Below, piece after piece: positions 12,888-23,537 of a stretch of DNA of 64,000 nt. The position numbers and the translations under genes were made by a program. The number at the start of each line of letters is the position of its first letter. The first letter of the stretch is position 1. The DNA lies in contig JAJFPB010000006.1 in NCBI GenBank assembly GCA_020881915.1, forward strand, positions 930,001 to 994,000. Reading direction: 5' to 3'. The notes beneath the pieces were generated by a model. That model worked only from the letters and a program-made list of their open reading frames with translations, was not told the origin of the DNA and made no database searches. Source of the stretch: Paramyrothecium sp. XJ0827 (taxonomy: Eukaryota; Ascomycota; Sordariomycetes; Hypocreales; Stachybotryaceae).

Positions 12888-13148
12888 GATTTCAAGGTGA
12901 GGTGGAGATGTTGTTAAATCTTTTCACCGTTTGCAGCACTTTTCGCGAGGACGTTGTCACGATTTCTGCTATTGTTTCGATGCATGTATAATTAGGTATC
13001 CATGATAGATTCAATGATTCCACTAGGAAGATGCTATATACAGCTTTTCTGTGGAGTAGGCAGCGTTCAAATGACCAAGTTTCATGTTTTACTATATATC
13101 TCTTCATCCGTGGCATTTTCATGCATTCCAAAGGGCCCAGTATTGTAC

Positions 13149-14889
13149 TCAAAGACGAAGGCTTTCCAAATGCTTACGAATGTAATTGAAGCTGCTGCTC
13201 CGGAAGTCCCCGTCCAACAGTCCGGTCTTTTGTGCTCCAAACTCCAGCAGCTTCTTGCTCTTCTGCCATGTTGGCCAATTCGTGAAGACGCCGTCAGAAC
13301 CGTCCAGACTAGCGTTTGGATCAAGATAATGGACAAATGCAATGTATCGATCCTGAAGGCCCCTGCTGACATCATCGGTCCTGTAGAACAGCCTTGGCAG
13401 GTCAGACACGTGGTATGTTCCAAGAAGAGGTGTATCACGTTCATACGTGGCGAGATAGGACCACGCAGGAACGGATTTAGGGACCAAGTCCAAGAAGATG
13501 CGGCTCATGAGAATGAATTGAAAGTCACCGAGGATTGCGGATAATCTGTTAAACTCTGGGTATGTGTCATCAGCCGGCCCCCCCTGCGGGTCGCTAGCAC
13601 TGAGACGAGGATACGTGTCGACGAGGCCGGAAACCTCTTTTCTTGTGGCGCTGCGGAAGAAAATGTCGTTCAGGTAAGAGGTCAGTGCAGCTTTGGTGGT
13701 GATGTTGTATGGGAAGAGACCGAAAATTGTGCCCTGTAACGTGTTAGGGGTCATGCCTTGGGTTGAACTTCTACGGCAGTTCACTCACCTCGTTCTCTTG
13801 GTTACCGATGATCATAGGCACGGCTGCAAATTTCTTCTTCTGGGCCAACACTTCAGCACTGGCGGTGATGATACGGCCGTCCGGTCGAGGTGCATAGCTG
13901 AGTGCCAGAGTGTGGTAACCCAGGAAGCTGGGGACTTTGGTCGTGGCGACGGCGAACTTGTCGTAATCAAGCTCTCGTAGACAATTTAGTTTCTTCTCAT
14001 CCTCAACAGAGTCGCAGCCCGCTTCCCGGACAACTGTGTCAAAGACCTCCTGCGCGCTGGCACCGTCAACTGGTTCGGCTGGAGTAAGGCTGCCGCTGTT
14101 CATAATGGCTCCTCTAAACAATGGCCGCCCCTTGTACTTGTTGTTGCCGTTGTAGAGCGCCATCTGGCTGAAGACGCTGATGGAGCCTGCGCTCTCGCCC
14201 CAGATCGTGACTGCGTTGGGGTCACCACCAAAGGCCGCAATATTATCCGCAACCCACTCCAGAGCCAATCTTTGGTCGAGCAGACCCAAGTTGGCCGCGC
14301 CATCCGCAAGAATCTCTTTTCCTCCAAGGAAGCCGAAGCCTCCAAGACGGTAGTTGACACCCACGAGAATGAACGGCTTGCCCTGCGAGACGGCTCTGGG
14401 GATTAATACGGAACCGTTGTAGGGCTGGGAGCTTCCTAGCTGGAACCCGCCTCCATGCATCCAGAAGAGTACAGGCAGTTTCGCATCAGGTCTGGTGTTC
14501 TGTGGTCGCATGACCGAGACGGTCAGGCAGTCTTCTGTTTCATTTCCCAAAGCTGAACCAAAGAACAAAGCCTCCGCGACACCGGGTACACCCAGAGCCT
14601 GATTGAACAAAGGCGAGGGGTCTGCGCCTGTGAATTGGGGACAAGCAGGACCAAGGCCGGTGGCCTGAATGGTGCCAAATTTCTGAACGGGTCTCGGTGG
14701 CCTCAATCGAAGGGGACCAATTGGTGGTTGGGCGTAAGGGATGCCACGGTAGTACTCGACATTGTCGACCACAGACCCGATTACGGTGCCAGTGGAAAAC
14801 TTGACTGTAGCCGTCGTCAGATCAAGTGGCACAGCCCTGGTAGTACCAATAAGCGTGGCGCAAATCGAAATGATCGTTAGCGGCCTCAT
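13149..14889 (-). CDS. Secreted type-B carboxylesterase/lipase, 561 aa
   Basis: Secreted alpha/beta-hydrolase that cleaves carboxylic esters. Two exons (13789-14889 and 13149-13733) are joined by a 55-bp GTGAGT intron in phase 0. A signal peptide covers about residues 1-19 (ends TTRA). Family marks are the EDCL motif near 120, the oxyanion HGGGF near 145-149, the nucleophile elbow GESAGS with Ser233, the acid Glu367 just before GTIFG (created at the splice), and His475 in GTYHVSDLP. The length matches type-B carboxylesterases and the catalytic triad is complete. It converges on the MFS gene. A TATA box lies about 80 bp upstream of the ATG. The natural substrate is unknown. Confidence 0.92.
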
Positions 14890-15907
14890 TGTAACCGTAA
14901 TAGTTTATGGATCTATAGAGACGATATAGAAGTAAAACTATACTAGTACTCACAGACGCCTGTCGTTTATATATGCACGAGAGCGGCCCTGTTGAGGCAA
15001 AGACACGCAATCCCATGTTTGATAAGCGCACCAGTGATACTGGCACTCCACGGAGGATCGGGCTTACGCCGAATGCCGCTTAGACATGCCTTCGTCAGCT
15101 GGATGCCTACCAATAATGCAATTTACCACTGGGCTGGACATGGCATTTTCCGAAATAGGAATCGAATCTGGGCAGAAAAACCAGGGATCCTTAGGAAATC
15201 CCATCATGCGGGCGCACTGCACTTTGCGAAAGCGGAAGGCTCCGAGCTTGTAACGGGGCCTTGTGTGCGGGGGGGAGACATTCTCGCGCACCAGTGATAA
15301 CAGGTGTGTCCATGGGGGTAAAGTTTATTGATAGTACTGGTGTATCTTTCTAGGGAAACACAAGTCCAATGCTAGGCCGGAAGCTGTACCTGAAATCTCA
15401 CCCAACGCCGGGGTTATCACTACGCTGGCGACAAGACTTCAACAATGGCGAAGGATACAATTCGGGGCCCAACTTACTGCGCTTCTATCGTGCCAGAACT
15501 CGAGGAATAAGTTCTCTTGCGGAACAATAACTCAGGCATTTATCCCCAATTACAAGTGCATGAAGAGACCGTGGTAAGGATACCTCTGTAGGCCCCCATT
15601 CAAGCCAAGACTCAGAACAATACCGGTATCAACGGTCCGGTCAGCACTAAGCCCATTCATTCTTAGGCACAACTTCTCTCTCGAAGCTCGAACATTTTAG
15701 CCAATCAAGAGGAATGATCGTGTATTCTAGCCAATGTAAGATTGCGAGATTGAAGAACATCTTTTACTTTTCAAGCATTTGTGGAGCTCGCTAAACTGCG
15801 CGCATCACATAGACTCAACAGCTTGTACGCAATCAAAACTCTGACAGCATTGGATAAGTTTCAGACCTCAAAGAACTCCCGTTCAGCCCAGTCTTCCAAA
15901 CAACCCT
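14890..15907. other. Intergenic stretch between esterase and deiminase genes
   Basis: This holds the promoter of the carboxylesterase at its left end. The rest is the downstream region of the deiminase gene. Short frames near 14992-15297 have no domain or coding character. I see nothing else. Confidence 0.5.
14966..14973 (-). promoter_or_regulatory. TATA box of the carboxylesterase gene
   Basis: TATATAAA on the minus strand, about 80 bp upstream of the ATG at 14889. The spacing fits a core promoter. Confidence 0.45.
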
Positions 15908-17831
15908 TCACCACCAGACAGAGTTAGGCTCCCTCCACAGGTTGGTACCGCAGTGCACTTCACCTCCGCCCAGGTGGTGCGTGAACCAAGTGTCGATGAA
16001 TCCCACGGTGAAACCAACCTCAGCATAAGCAGCGGTGACGGCCGCGGCAAAGATATCAACGCCGTTGATGATAGGGCCCCAAGGGTTCGGGGCCAAATAG
16101 TAAGAGTTGCTCAAGATAACACCGTTGATCGCAGCAGGGTAGTGCGCGTGCACCTTGCTACCAGTCTGGCGGCGTCGAAGGCCGCTGTCAGGGCCTCCAG
16201 CAGCTTTGACAATGTCAAAGACCTCATCATCTCCAGCATCTTCGGCGGCCTTGGCACCCTTGGCAGCGGCAGGCGGGTTAGCAGGCCTGTTGCGACACGT
16301 CCATTCCGATCCCGTAGAGACCAGGCCAGGCACTCGGAAGATTTCATCATCGGTAATCCCGGTTTCCTGCTTGATGATGTTGAGATTGTATTCGATACGT
16401 TCCGCGGCGTACGTATTGGCCGCGTCCAGGCCGGGTAGACCGAGTTCGTAGTTGATTGTGCTCTGGGGAGTACAGGGCGGGTTGATGCCGAATTCATATG
16501 GGTCGTAGCTGTAGACTGGGCGGTTGAGGGCTCGCACGCCACCATGGCCGGCAGCGGCAGCCTGCTTCAGAAGATTCAGACCAGCAAGAGGATCGTCCAC
16601 CATCACTACCCAGCCACGCGCGTTGTCTGCTGGTAGGAACTGGATAAACTCATCTACGTGACCAACGGCGAGCCAGGAAGTATCAAGGATAATTGGATCC
16701 TGAACTTCTTGAGACTCCAGGAATGGTAGAATGGAGGGACTCGCTTCACCCTCTCCGATAATGATACGGCCCGCAGGGTAGGATTGGCCGTTGTGAGTGT
16801 AGGGCGGGATTGTCTCCAGGTTACCAGTCGAGTCCCAGGTTCCGCTGCCGTAGTCGATGGGGTTGGCCCAGTTCTGGGGGAAGTTGAGGACACCAACTTC
16901 ATCGTTCCTGTTCTCGTTAAACAGGGCCTGATGATCACCGCGTCGCTGATACGAAGCCAGAAGTAAACGAATAACAACGGGACCATTAGGCCCAGGGATG
17001 CTTGCGTATCCCGTCTCAAAACTGTCCTGCGTCCACTTCTGGATACCGGGCAGAAATATGGGAGGCTGGCTGATTCCTGCAAGGCTGACGTGCGATGTAA
17101 ATGCTTGGTTGAAAACTCCCAGGGAGTTATGGCCAGGTCTCGATCCAAAAGTCTGCTGGGCCAATTGTTTAGGATGGTGCGTCAGGTAAGGCGCCACACG
17201 CAGCTCAACAAAGTCGGTGGCTGTTTGAAGACCATCGTAGATGGTAAATTGGACTTTCGCTTTGCCATCCCACACCCCAGGCCTGCGGACATCACGGCCA
17301 TCAATACCGAGCTTCAAGCCCTGTTTCAGCTGCCATCCTGTGAACCGGTGATCCTCTGCCACATATGTCCACGTGCCTCCCTCCTCCTCTTGAAAGAAGA
17401 TCCGCACATGATCCGCAGCAACGGGGGTCGTAATGTTCACAACACCATAGGCTTTGTTTCCTAGGAATGTTTCGGGAACAGTGCGGATAGGCGCGAGGTA
17501 CTTGGCTTGCCGTAAGACGTTATCCGAAGCATCGTGGCAGGTATGCATAGTCGATGTGCCCAAGTTCTGCAAAGAGCAACGACGGTCCGTATCAACAACA
17601 TTGGGCAAGAAGAGAGCACCACGTTCATTGGTCCAAGTTTGCTTCCCAGCAGCGTCAGAGCCACCCGTTACATCAACAACTCCATCTCGGTTCGTGTCAG
17701 CGAGAATGGTGGCAGAGAGGGCATAGCTGGCCTGGCAGAATGCTGTGATGTCAATCAGTACAGAGATCTTCGATTGAACGAAATTGCTTACCCAGAACCA
17801 GGGCGGCAGTGGAGGCACTCAGGGAAACCAT
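15908..17831 (-). CDS. Secreted protein-arginine deiminase, 624 aa
   Basis: Converts peptidyl-arginine to citrulline. The start is the ATG at 17831: a 40-nt first exon (17792-17831) spliced over a 49-bp intron to 15908-17742 creates a signal peptide (residues 1 to about 20). The frame without splicing has an unlikely start. The C-terminal catalytic domain shows all residues expected from animal PADs: Asp253 in WTQDSFETGY, His375 and Asp377 in GHVDEF, and the nucleophile Cys611 in GEVHCGTN near the C-terminus. The N-terminal part is beta-rich and has a DTNRDGVVD segment that looks like a calcium-binding loop. Fungal PADs are known but little studied. Secretion suggests action on extracellular or host proteins. 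A TATA box lies about 65 bp upstream. A possible transfer history cannot be judged from the window. Confidence 0.9.
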
Positions 17832-19313
17832 TGTTGCCTTGTCAAGCTGACTGGTACTGAGGTTATCATGATAAGAAGCGGGGACATTGGTTGGTTTTTA
17901 TAGACTTTTAGAGGCTACGCTTCGGTAAGATCACGTTCCCCTAACCTCACCGCCAGTACTTACAGATAGCCGGAGATCCGGGCTGTGTTGTTGAGCTTAT
18001 TATTCGTACAAGAGCCAATCATCAGATCAGGTTGACTCAGGGCTTTTCCACTGGGGGGACCTAAGACGAGCAGCTGACTAGGATTGTGTAACGTTCCTGG
18101 GGAGCACGTTACCGGGGGTAATAGCCTTACTGAACAACTTCTAGCAGTTCGCAAGGTGAGGCGCACAGCCGCAATTGCTTAGCCTGTTCTGGCGTCTTGG
18201 CAAACATAAATAGTTCGACGAAACTCCAGGGCTTCCTGCGATATACTAGCAAATCATTCGAATCACAGTCCATTGGGACTATTGAAACTAACGGTTCGTC
18301 CTTCCTAGTCTCCGCGGCGAGCACGTTTGTCATCCTCACATGTGCAAAGAATCCCTGAACGGGTATCTCAATAAGCGATGCGTGGTTAAGGCCTGTTATT
18401 ACCGTGCATCTCACCAAGTATCTCACAAGTGCTTCGTCCAACTGAGCCACGGCTGTGCTGAACACAACATGGAAGTACGCAGTTCAAAGGATTAGTGTGG
18501 ATTATTTTCGAATTTCTTCTTTAGCCAAGATCTCGGATATCTTTAATTAATCGACTTTTTAGTCTGAGAATCTAACTGCTTTTTGCGAAGTAATACAAGC
18601 GGTTCGGTCAAGGAGACGAAGTACATGCAGTGCCTAGTGGCAACTGTCCGGGGACCCTGTTGCTCACCGAGCTGACCGGGTTCGGCAGCACGGGCCGCTC
18701 AACACTGTGATGAGGCCACAATCACCTTGACTTGAGAACGTGGTCCGTGCCTTCCCTGCAAAGGCAAGCCCTGAAAGATCTTGGTTCGGATTTTAGGGAA
18801 GTATAAGCTTGATCATTTTGGTGTTTTGTTGCGATCGGAACCCCGGAAATGGATTGCTCTGCAGTAAGGCTGCAGTGGCTGCAGTCACCAGGACAGGACT
18901 CGGGTGAACATCCGGACATACCCTGATCGTAAACTGCCTGGAATGTGGATCCTCCTCAGAGCTCGTCATCCATGTTGCACGTGGTGCCTACTTGTTCGCC
19001 TTGTGATTCGCAGGGGTTCAATCGAGCTCCAGCAAGGGATGCATCTCCTCTGTGTGCTACCAGCTCACATTCACTCTACTCATTAAAAGAAGCGACAAGC
19101 TTGAGGTACGGTATGTTGTACAAGAACCTGGAAAACGGATTGTAATTACATTTCGACTAGAACTTGCAAATTCTGGATAACCCGTTATTTGATTCTAAAC
19201 TAGTTTCATCTGTGACCAAGTCTGCTCCTTCTAAAAGTATATTCTAGATCTATAACGATACATGTTTCCATTCCTTGGACCATCCGCTACAAAGACATCG
19301 TCCTTATGCCGTT
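17832..19313. other. Intergenic stretch, no supported gene
   Basis: This holds the deiminase promoter at its left end. An open frame at 18127-18465 on the minus strand reads like protein but begins with GTG and has no ATG at a sensible place, so it may be a degraded exon. Nothing else was recognised. Confidence 0.45.
17895..17903 (-). promoter_or_regulatory. TATA box of the arginine deiminase gene
   Basis: TATAAAA on the minus strand about 65 bp upstream of the ATG at 17831. Confidence 0.45.
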
Positions 19314-20708
19314 TTACAGTGAAGTTCCAAAACTATACTTCACAAACAGCCCGTAGACAAGCATCAGACCCCACATGGCAGGCATGCCTAGCTTCTCGGT
19401 GGTGTTGTAAGGAAGAACCCAGGCAGCCTGACCAGCGAGCTGCCGGCGCGAGGGGTACATGTACCATGGAGAGGTAATAGACATCCAGAATAGAACCCAG
19501 ATGAAGCCCACTACTTTCTCCCAAATGGCAGTCTTTGTCTTGCTTCCCTTGCCGCTGAGTTTTTGATACACATTCTGTACGCCATCCTCAATCATGAATC
19601 CTAAAGCGAAGGAGGAAAAGTAGGGAATGGCTCCAGACTCTGACGCGGAGAGACCCATAATGTTTGCCGAGACGGCATGCAGGACCCCGGATAGAAAAAA
19701 GACGCCAAAATTGTTGGCGTAGCGGTCCAGAAGGGAGGGATGCGGTAGCCCTAGAATCTTACGGTTGAAGAAGTTGGTGTTGGACGAAAAGGGCCAGCGG
19801 AGAATTTGATGCCAGAATTTCCTGCGGGTGTAAGTTAGCTGGCAATTCTGGCCATCTGTTGGTGGGAGTATAGCTTACCCCCAGAAACCACGAAGCGTAT
19901 AAGCATCCCACATGTTCCCGAAAAGAGGACGCCAGCCTTCGGGACCATCTATACCCAGTCCAACAAAGATGAGGGACAAAGCACGCCATGTAGAGTCGAG
20001 AAGCAGACGGCTGACGACGAACCAAGATATAAAGGGCGTGAGAACGCGGGTGAACCATTGCTCGCCTGTCAGAGTAAAATACTCGTACTCGATACCATCC
20101 CAGTACAGCTTTTCGGTGTTCTCAGGAGGCTCATGGCGCGTGACCTCGAGCATGACATCGAGGAAGAGGTACTGCCACAGCAGAATAGCCGACTGTCGAA
20201 TCAAGAAGGCTCCTCTGCCGACTGGCTTTCCATCGAGACTCAGAGAAGATGGATGCGCGGGAAGACCCTTTGTCTCCCAACCACTGTTTACGCCACGAAG
20301 GCTGACCACCAGACGAGCGGCGCTGATGACCTTGGATACAATTCCCGCGTCTGGTGAACCTACCCTGTTGAGCACCAAGTCATCCCAATCGACACCACCA
20401 TTGATCAAGAGCAAGTTGATGCAGTGAGCGACGATGAGAATGCCTTCGCAGGCCAGGAAGCTGGTATGAAAGACACTGCTGGACAGAGAGGGCGCAAGCA
20501 GGAATATTTGGTAGGCACATAGAGTCATGCCCGGGATGCCGAAGAATCGGACAATCGAGTGCTTTGCCGTGGTCGCAATGAGCACCGCAGGCAACAGAAT
20601 CTGCGCCGCGCAGTATGCCAGCACCTGGGCGGTTAGCTGGACGGCGGCGGAGTTGGCCTCCAGCACCCAGACAACCTCTTGGGGCGAGGTGTAGTTGACC
20701 TCCGCCAT
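19314..20708 (-). CDS. Wax-synthase/MBOAT-like membrane acyltransferase, 445 aa
   Basis: Integral membrane O-acyltransferase. Two exons, 19879-20708 and 19314-19821, join over a 57-bp GTAAGC intron. The splice rebuilds RGFWGKFWHQILRW, the family's conserved R-x-FWG-x-x-WHQ motif. A further motif, SLRGVNSGWETKGLP, corresponds to the R-G-x-GW region. The likely active-site His lies in GVLHAVSAN. About eight hydrophobic segments are visible. Fungal members of this family acetylate terpenoids or meroterpenoids, or make wax esters. Its neighbours (SDR, alcohol oxidase) fit lipid or terpenoid modification, but the acceptor is unknown. The start at 20708 is an ATG just ahead of the first hydrophobic stretch. 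Confidence 0.82.
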
Positions 20709-21054
20709 GCTGAGGTCGGGTACGTAGAAAGATGTTTAGTTGGTGAAAATTTGCGACAATGATACGTTAGAAAAGCAGCTCTTTTGTTAAATACGTTCGA
20801 TCGCCTGTGCGTGGAGGATTTGCCGTGTCCCGCCCAAAAGCCCATGTCGAGACGAATTTCCTTTTCGGGATGTCAGTTATCGACGTGAGCTCCGCAACGC
20901 ATCCAACGAAATATATCTATCATATAAAAGAAACTGATTGTCTATACCGGTACATTAACAGTATTCTTAAGAATCAATTTCAATGCAAATTGCCAAATTT
21001 TTTCGTCATTTTGCGTTCATCTTATCTTTCCTATTTCATTAAATCCACCAAATT
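20709..21054. promoter_or_regulatory. Divergent promoter of acyltransferase and SDR genes
   Basis: About 350 bp between two divergent start codons, AT-rich towards the SDR side. It is short enough for shared control. No clear TATA box or operator was recognised. Confidence 0.4.
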
Positions 21055-22232
21055 ATGCCGTCGTGGGCTATTACGGGCGCGTCCCGAGGCATTGGGGTAC
21101 GCTATTCTATCATCAAATACAATCTGAGAGCAAGCAGCTAACCCTAAACTCATGATTAGCTCGAATACGTGAAGCAGCTGGTGCGTAGTCCAAAATACGG
21201 TTTTCCTTGTCAAGATTTACCCCCATCATTTGTGCATTAGAGCTAAATCATGACCTGTCAGTCGGATGACTCCAACAATGACGTTTTCGCCCTGATCCGT
21301 AGCGAGCCGACCGGCGAGTTGGCCGAGCTCCTCTCCAGCCGCTCAAACATCCACTTCATCAAGGCCGATGTCGCCGATGCCCAGAGTATCGCCCAGGCTG
21401 CCACCGAAGTTGGCAAGATCACAGGGGGCAAGCTGGATGTTCTCATTAGCAATGCGTGCCATCCTGGACTCGATCTGCGATTTCACCCAACCTCAGCCTT
21501 GTGAGTTATCCTCTGAGATACCAGTGAACTTTTGTTCAGCCGACTGATCGAAATCTAGCATCGGAAAGGAGCAAGAGCTGAAGAATGAGATTGATGCTTG
21601 CGTACGTACTATCTACTTCTTCTCACTCGGTTCAATTCCCTCTCTCGCTCTTTTCCACCATTTTCTTTGTTCCTGGTTCGATTCCAAGGTTCTAACCATT
21701 GTGATCAGATGAGTGTCAATCTTCTTGGAGCCATTTACTCCATCAACAACTTCCTCCCTTTAATCAGAAAGGGTGAGCAAAAGAAGATCATCTACATCAC
21801 TTCTCCTTCAGGAGATGCCACCTTTACTCGCCAAGTTGGTGTAACAGTCACTGTTGGCTACAGCATCACAAAGGCCGGCATGAACCTCGTCATGGCGAAA
21901 TATGCCGCGGAGCTGGGTGGTGAGGGTATCAAGACGCTCTCTCTTAGCCCTGGTTGGGTCGATACTGATGGAAGTAAGTCTGCTCTCTTTTATGATCGCT
22001 TTTACGCAGGCGGCGATGGCTAACGAGAATTTTTTCCTTAGCACGAGACATGGCACCGACTCAGGAAGTTCTCGATATGGCGCTGAAGGTTTTCCAGAGA
22101 GTGAACCCGAATCTCACTGGCCTTCTTACTACAGAGGAATCCGTAAAGAAGCAGCTGGCTGTGATCAACGGGTTGACAGCGGAGCAAAGTGGCCTGAGCC
22201 TGTCTCATCACGGTGACAACAACTGGCTGTGA
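21055..22232 (+). CDS. Short-chain dehydrogenase/reductase, 266 aa
   Basis: Soluble NAD(P)-dependent oxidoreductase. Six exons give one open frame: 21055-21096, 21160-21180, 21262-21500, 21559-21601, 21709-21973 and 22042-22232. Two of them are under 45 nt. The spliced N-terminus reads MPSWAITGASRGIGLEYVKQ, a classical TGxxxGxG cofactor loop split across exons 1 and 2. The active site is Y166-S-I-T-K170, with the catalytic Ser in TSPSG near 147-149. Residues SNACHP replace the usual NNAG. The size is that of classical SDRs. It is divergent from the MBOAT-like acyltransferase, so oxidation or reduction of a hydroxyl that is then acylated is a reasonable inference. The substrate is unknown. Confidence 0.87.
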
Positions 22233-23537
22233 TGAGTCTACTATAGATACATTTCATGCCCATTTCGTCTATGTATGGATATCAATTTTGGTGTTATGAC
22301 GCATTGCGTTCTCTGAATTCAACGGGACTCATAGAAGAAACATTTCGCGTTGTCCTCAGCACGTCTTTTCACACAAAGCGCATGGCTATCTTGTTCAAAA
22401 CTTCAAGACTTAAAATCCCCTTTTACCCGAATTATACTGCCCAGGATCAATAGTCGGTGCATAGATGAAATTGTAGCCTGACAAACAAGGCTATGGTCCG
22501 GACTTGCGGGACGCCATCGCAACATTGAGGCGGATAAAGCCTACAACTTTACGTCAAGACGGATTCTGTGAATCAATTTACGGCCAGTTGGTCGTGTATT
22601 CTCCCATTTTCCAAGACGACAAAACAACGTTACCCGATAGAATCAAAGGCAAGCGTAAGGCTATTTCCTCGACAAGGACTGATAACTTTTCTTACAAAAG
22701 GTTGGTGCCAACCAGAGCATGGAACTCGTAACGACATTCCGTTCCTTCACTGTGCTATGACCACTAGCGTGCTCACCATCGTCTTCCTCGTACAGGGATG
22801 TGAGCCAGGACGGGCATCTCGTAACGAGATTCCCCGCCAATAGAATGACGACAAGTGGACCCACTCCATCCGTCTCTCAAGGCTGGCTGGGCGTTCTGGT
22901 GCTTATAAAATGCTGAACAAAGGCGCTGACTAGTATTTGAACGAACCCGTGAAGGAGAGTTCCATTAGTCGGAGGGGCCAGCTACGGCGGCAAGTCAAGC
23001 TGTTTTGCGTTTTCCTCATTACTTCTAGTTTTAAGCTTGATACGTTGGTGAATGTTCCTGCCCATGTGGTGCATGCCTGTGCCATTCTGGACCTAAATTC
23101 TGGTGCGTTTTCCATGACACGTCTTTGAAGCCGTTCACCATCTCCGAAGAAATCAAACGTAAAGCAGCAATCTGGGTCAATTATGCGGAGGACGGGATGT
23201 TAATAAGTACGATTCTCCATGGTCACCTTGCGTAGGAATTTTGAATGCTCCGTGACAGGGTGTCGCCACTAGTCTAGGGTAGGTATATCCTCCGAACAGC
23301 ATTCTGTGCACAAGATCATGATACATGATCCTGAGAGTAAAAACGATGCATCGTGATACGAGAAGACTGTAATGCACTTGTGTTTGAGAGTGTGACACAT
23401 TTGACTTCAAACTTAACGAAGATAAGGTTTGTACTTGAGGCAGTTGCAGCCACTTCTCTGCGCGTTACGACCGAGCAATTCATGAACATGCTTCGTCATA
23501 AATCCAACAGCGTCCCTAAGTAACATCATGTCTCGAG
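22233..23537. other. Intergenic stretch, no supported gene
   Basis: This is the convergent gap between the SDR and alcohol oxidase genes, longer than needed for two terminators. Two near-copies of a CTCGTAACGA-C/G-ATTCC element lie at about 22725 and 22818; the second contains a perfect inverted repeat CTCGT-A-ACGAG. No coding region is supported. Confidence 0.45.

Noticed and set aside
18127..18465. 112-codon minus-strand open frame with protein-like composition
   Set aside because: Begins with GTG, lacks an ATG near its start, shows no domain or signal peptide, and no exon with correct phase was found to join it.
22723..22833. Two near-copies of a CTCGTAACGA element, one palindromic
   Set aside because: Too short and too few copies to call a transposon end or operator; noted only in the spacer entry.
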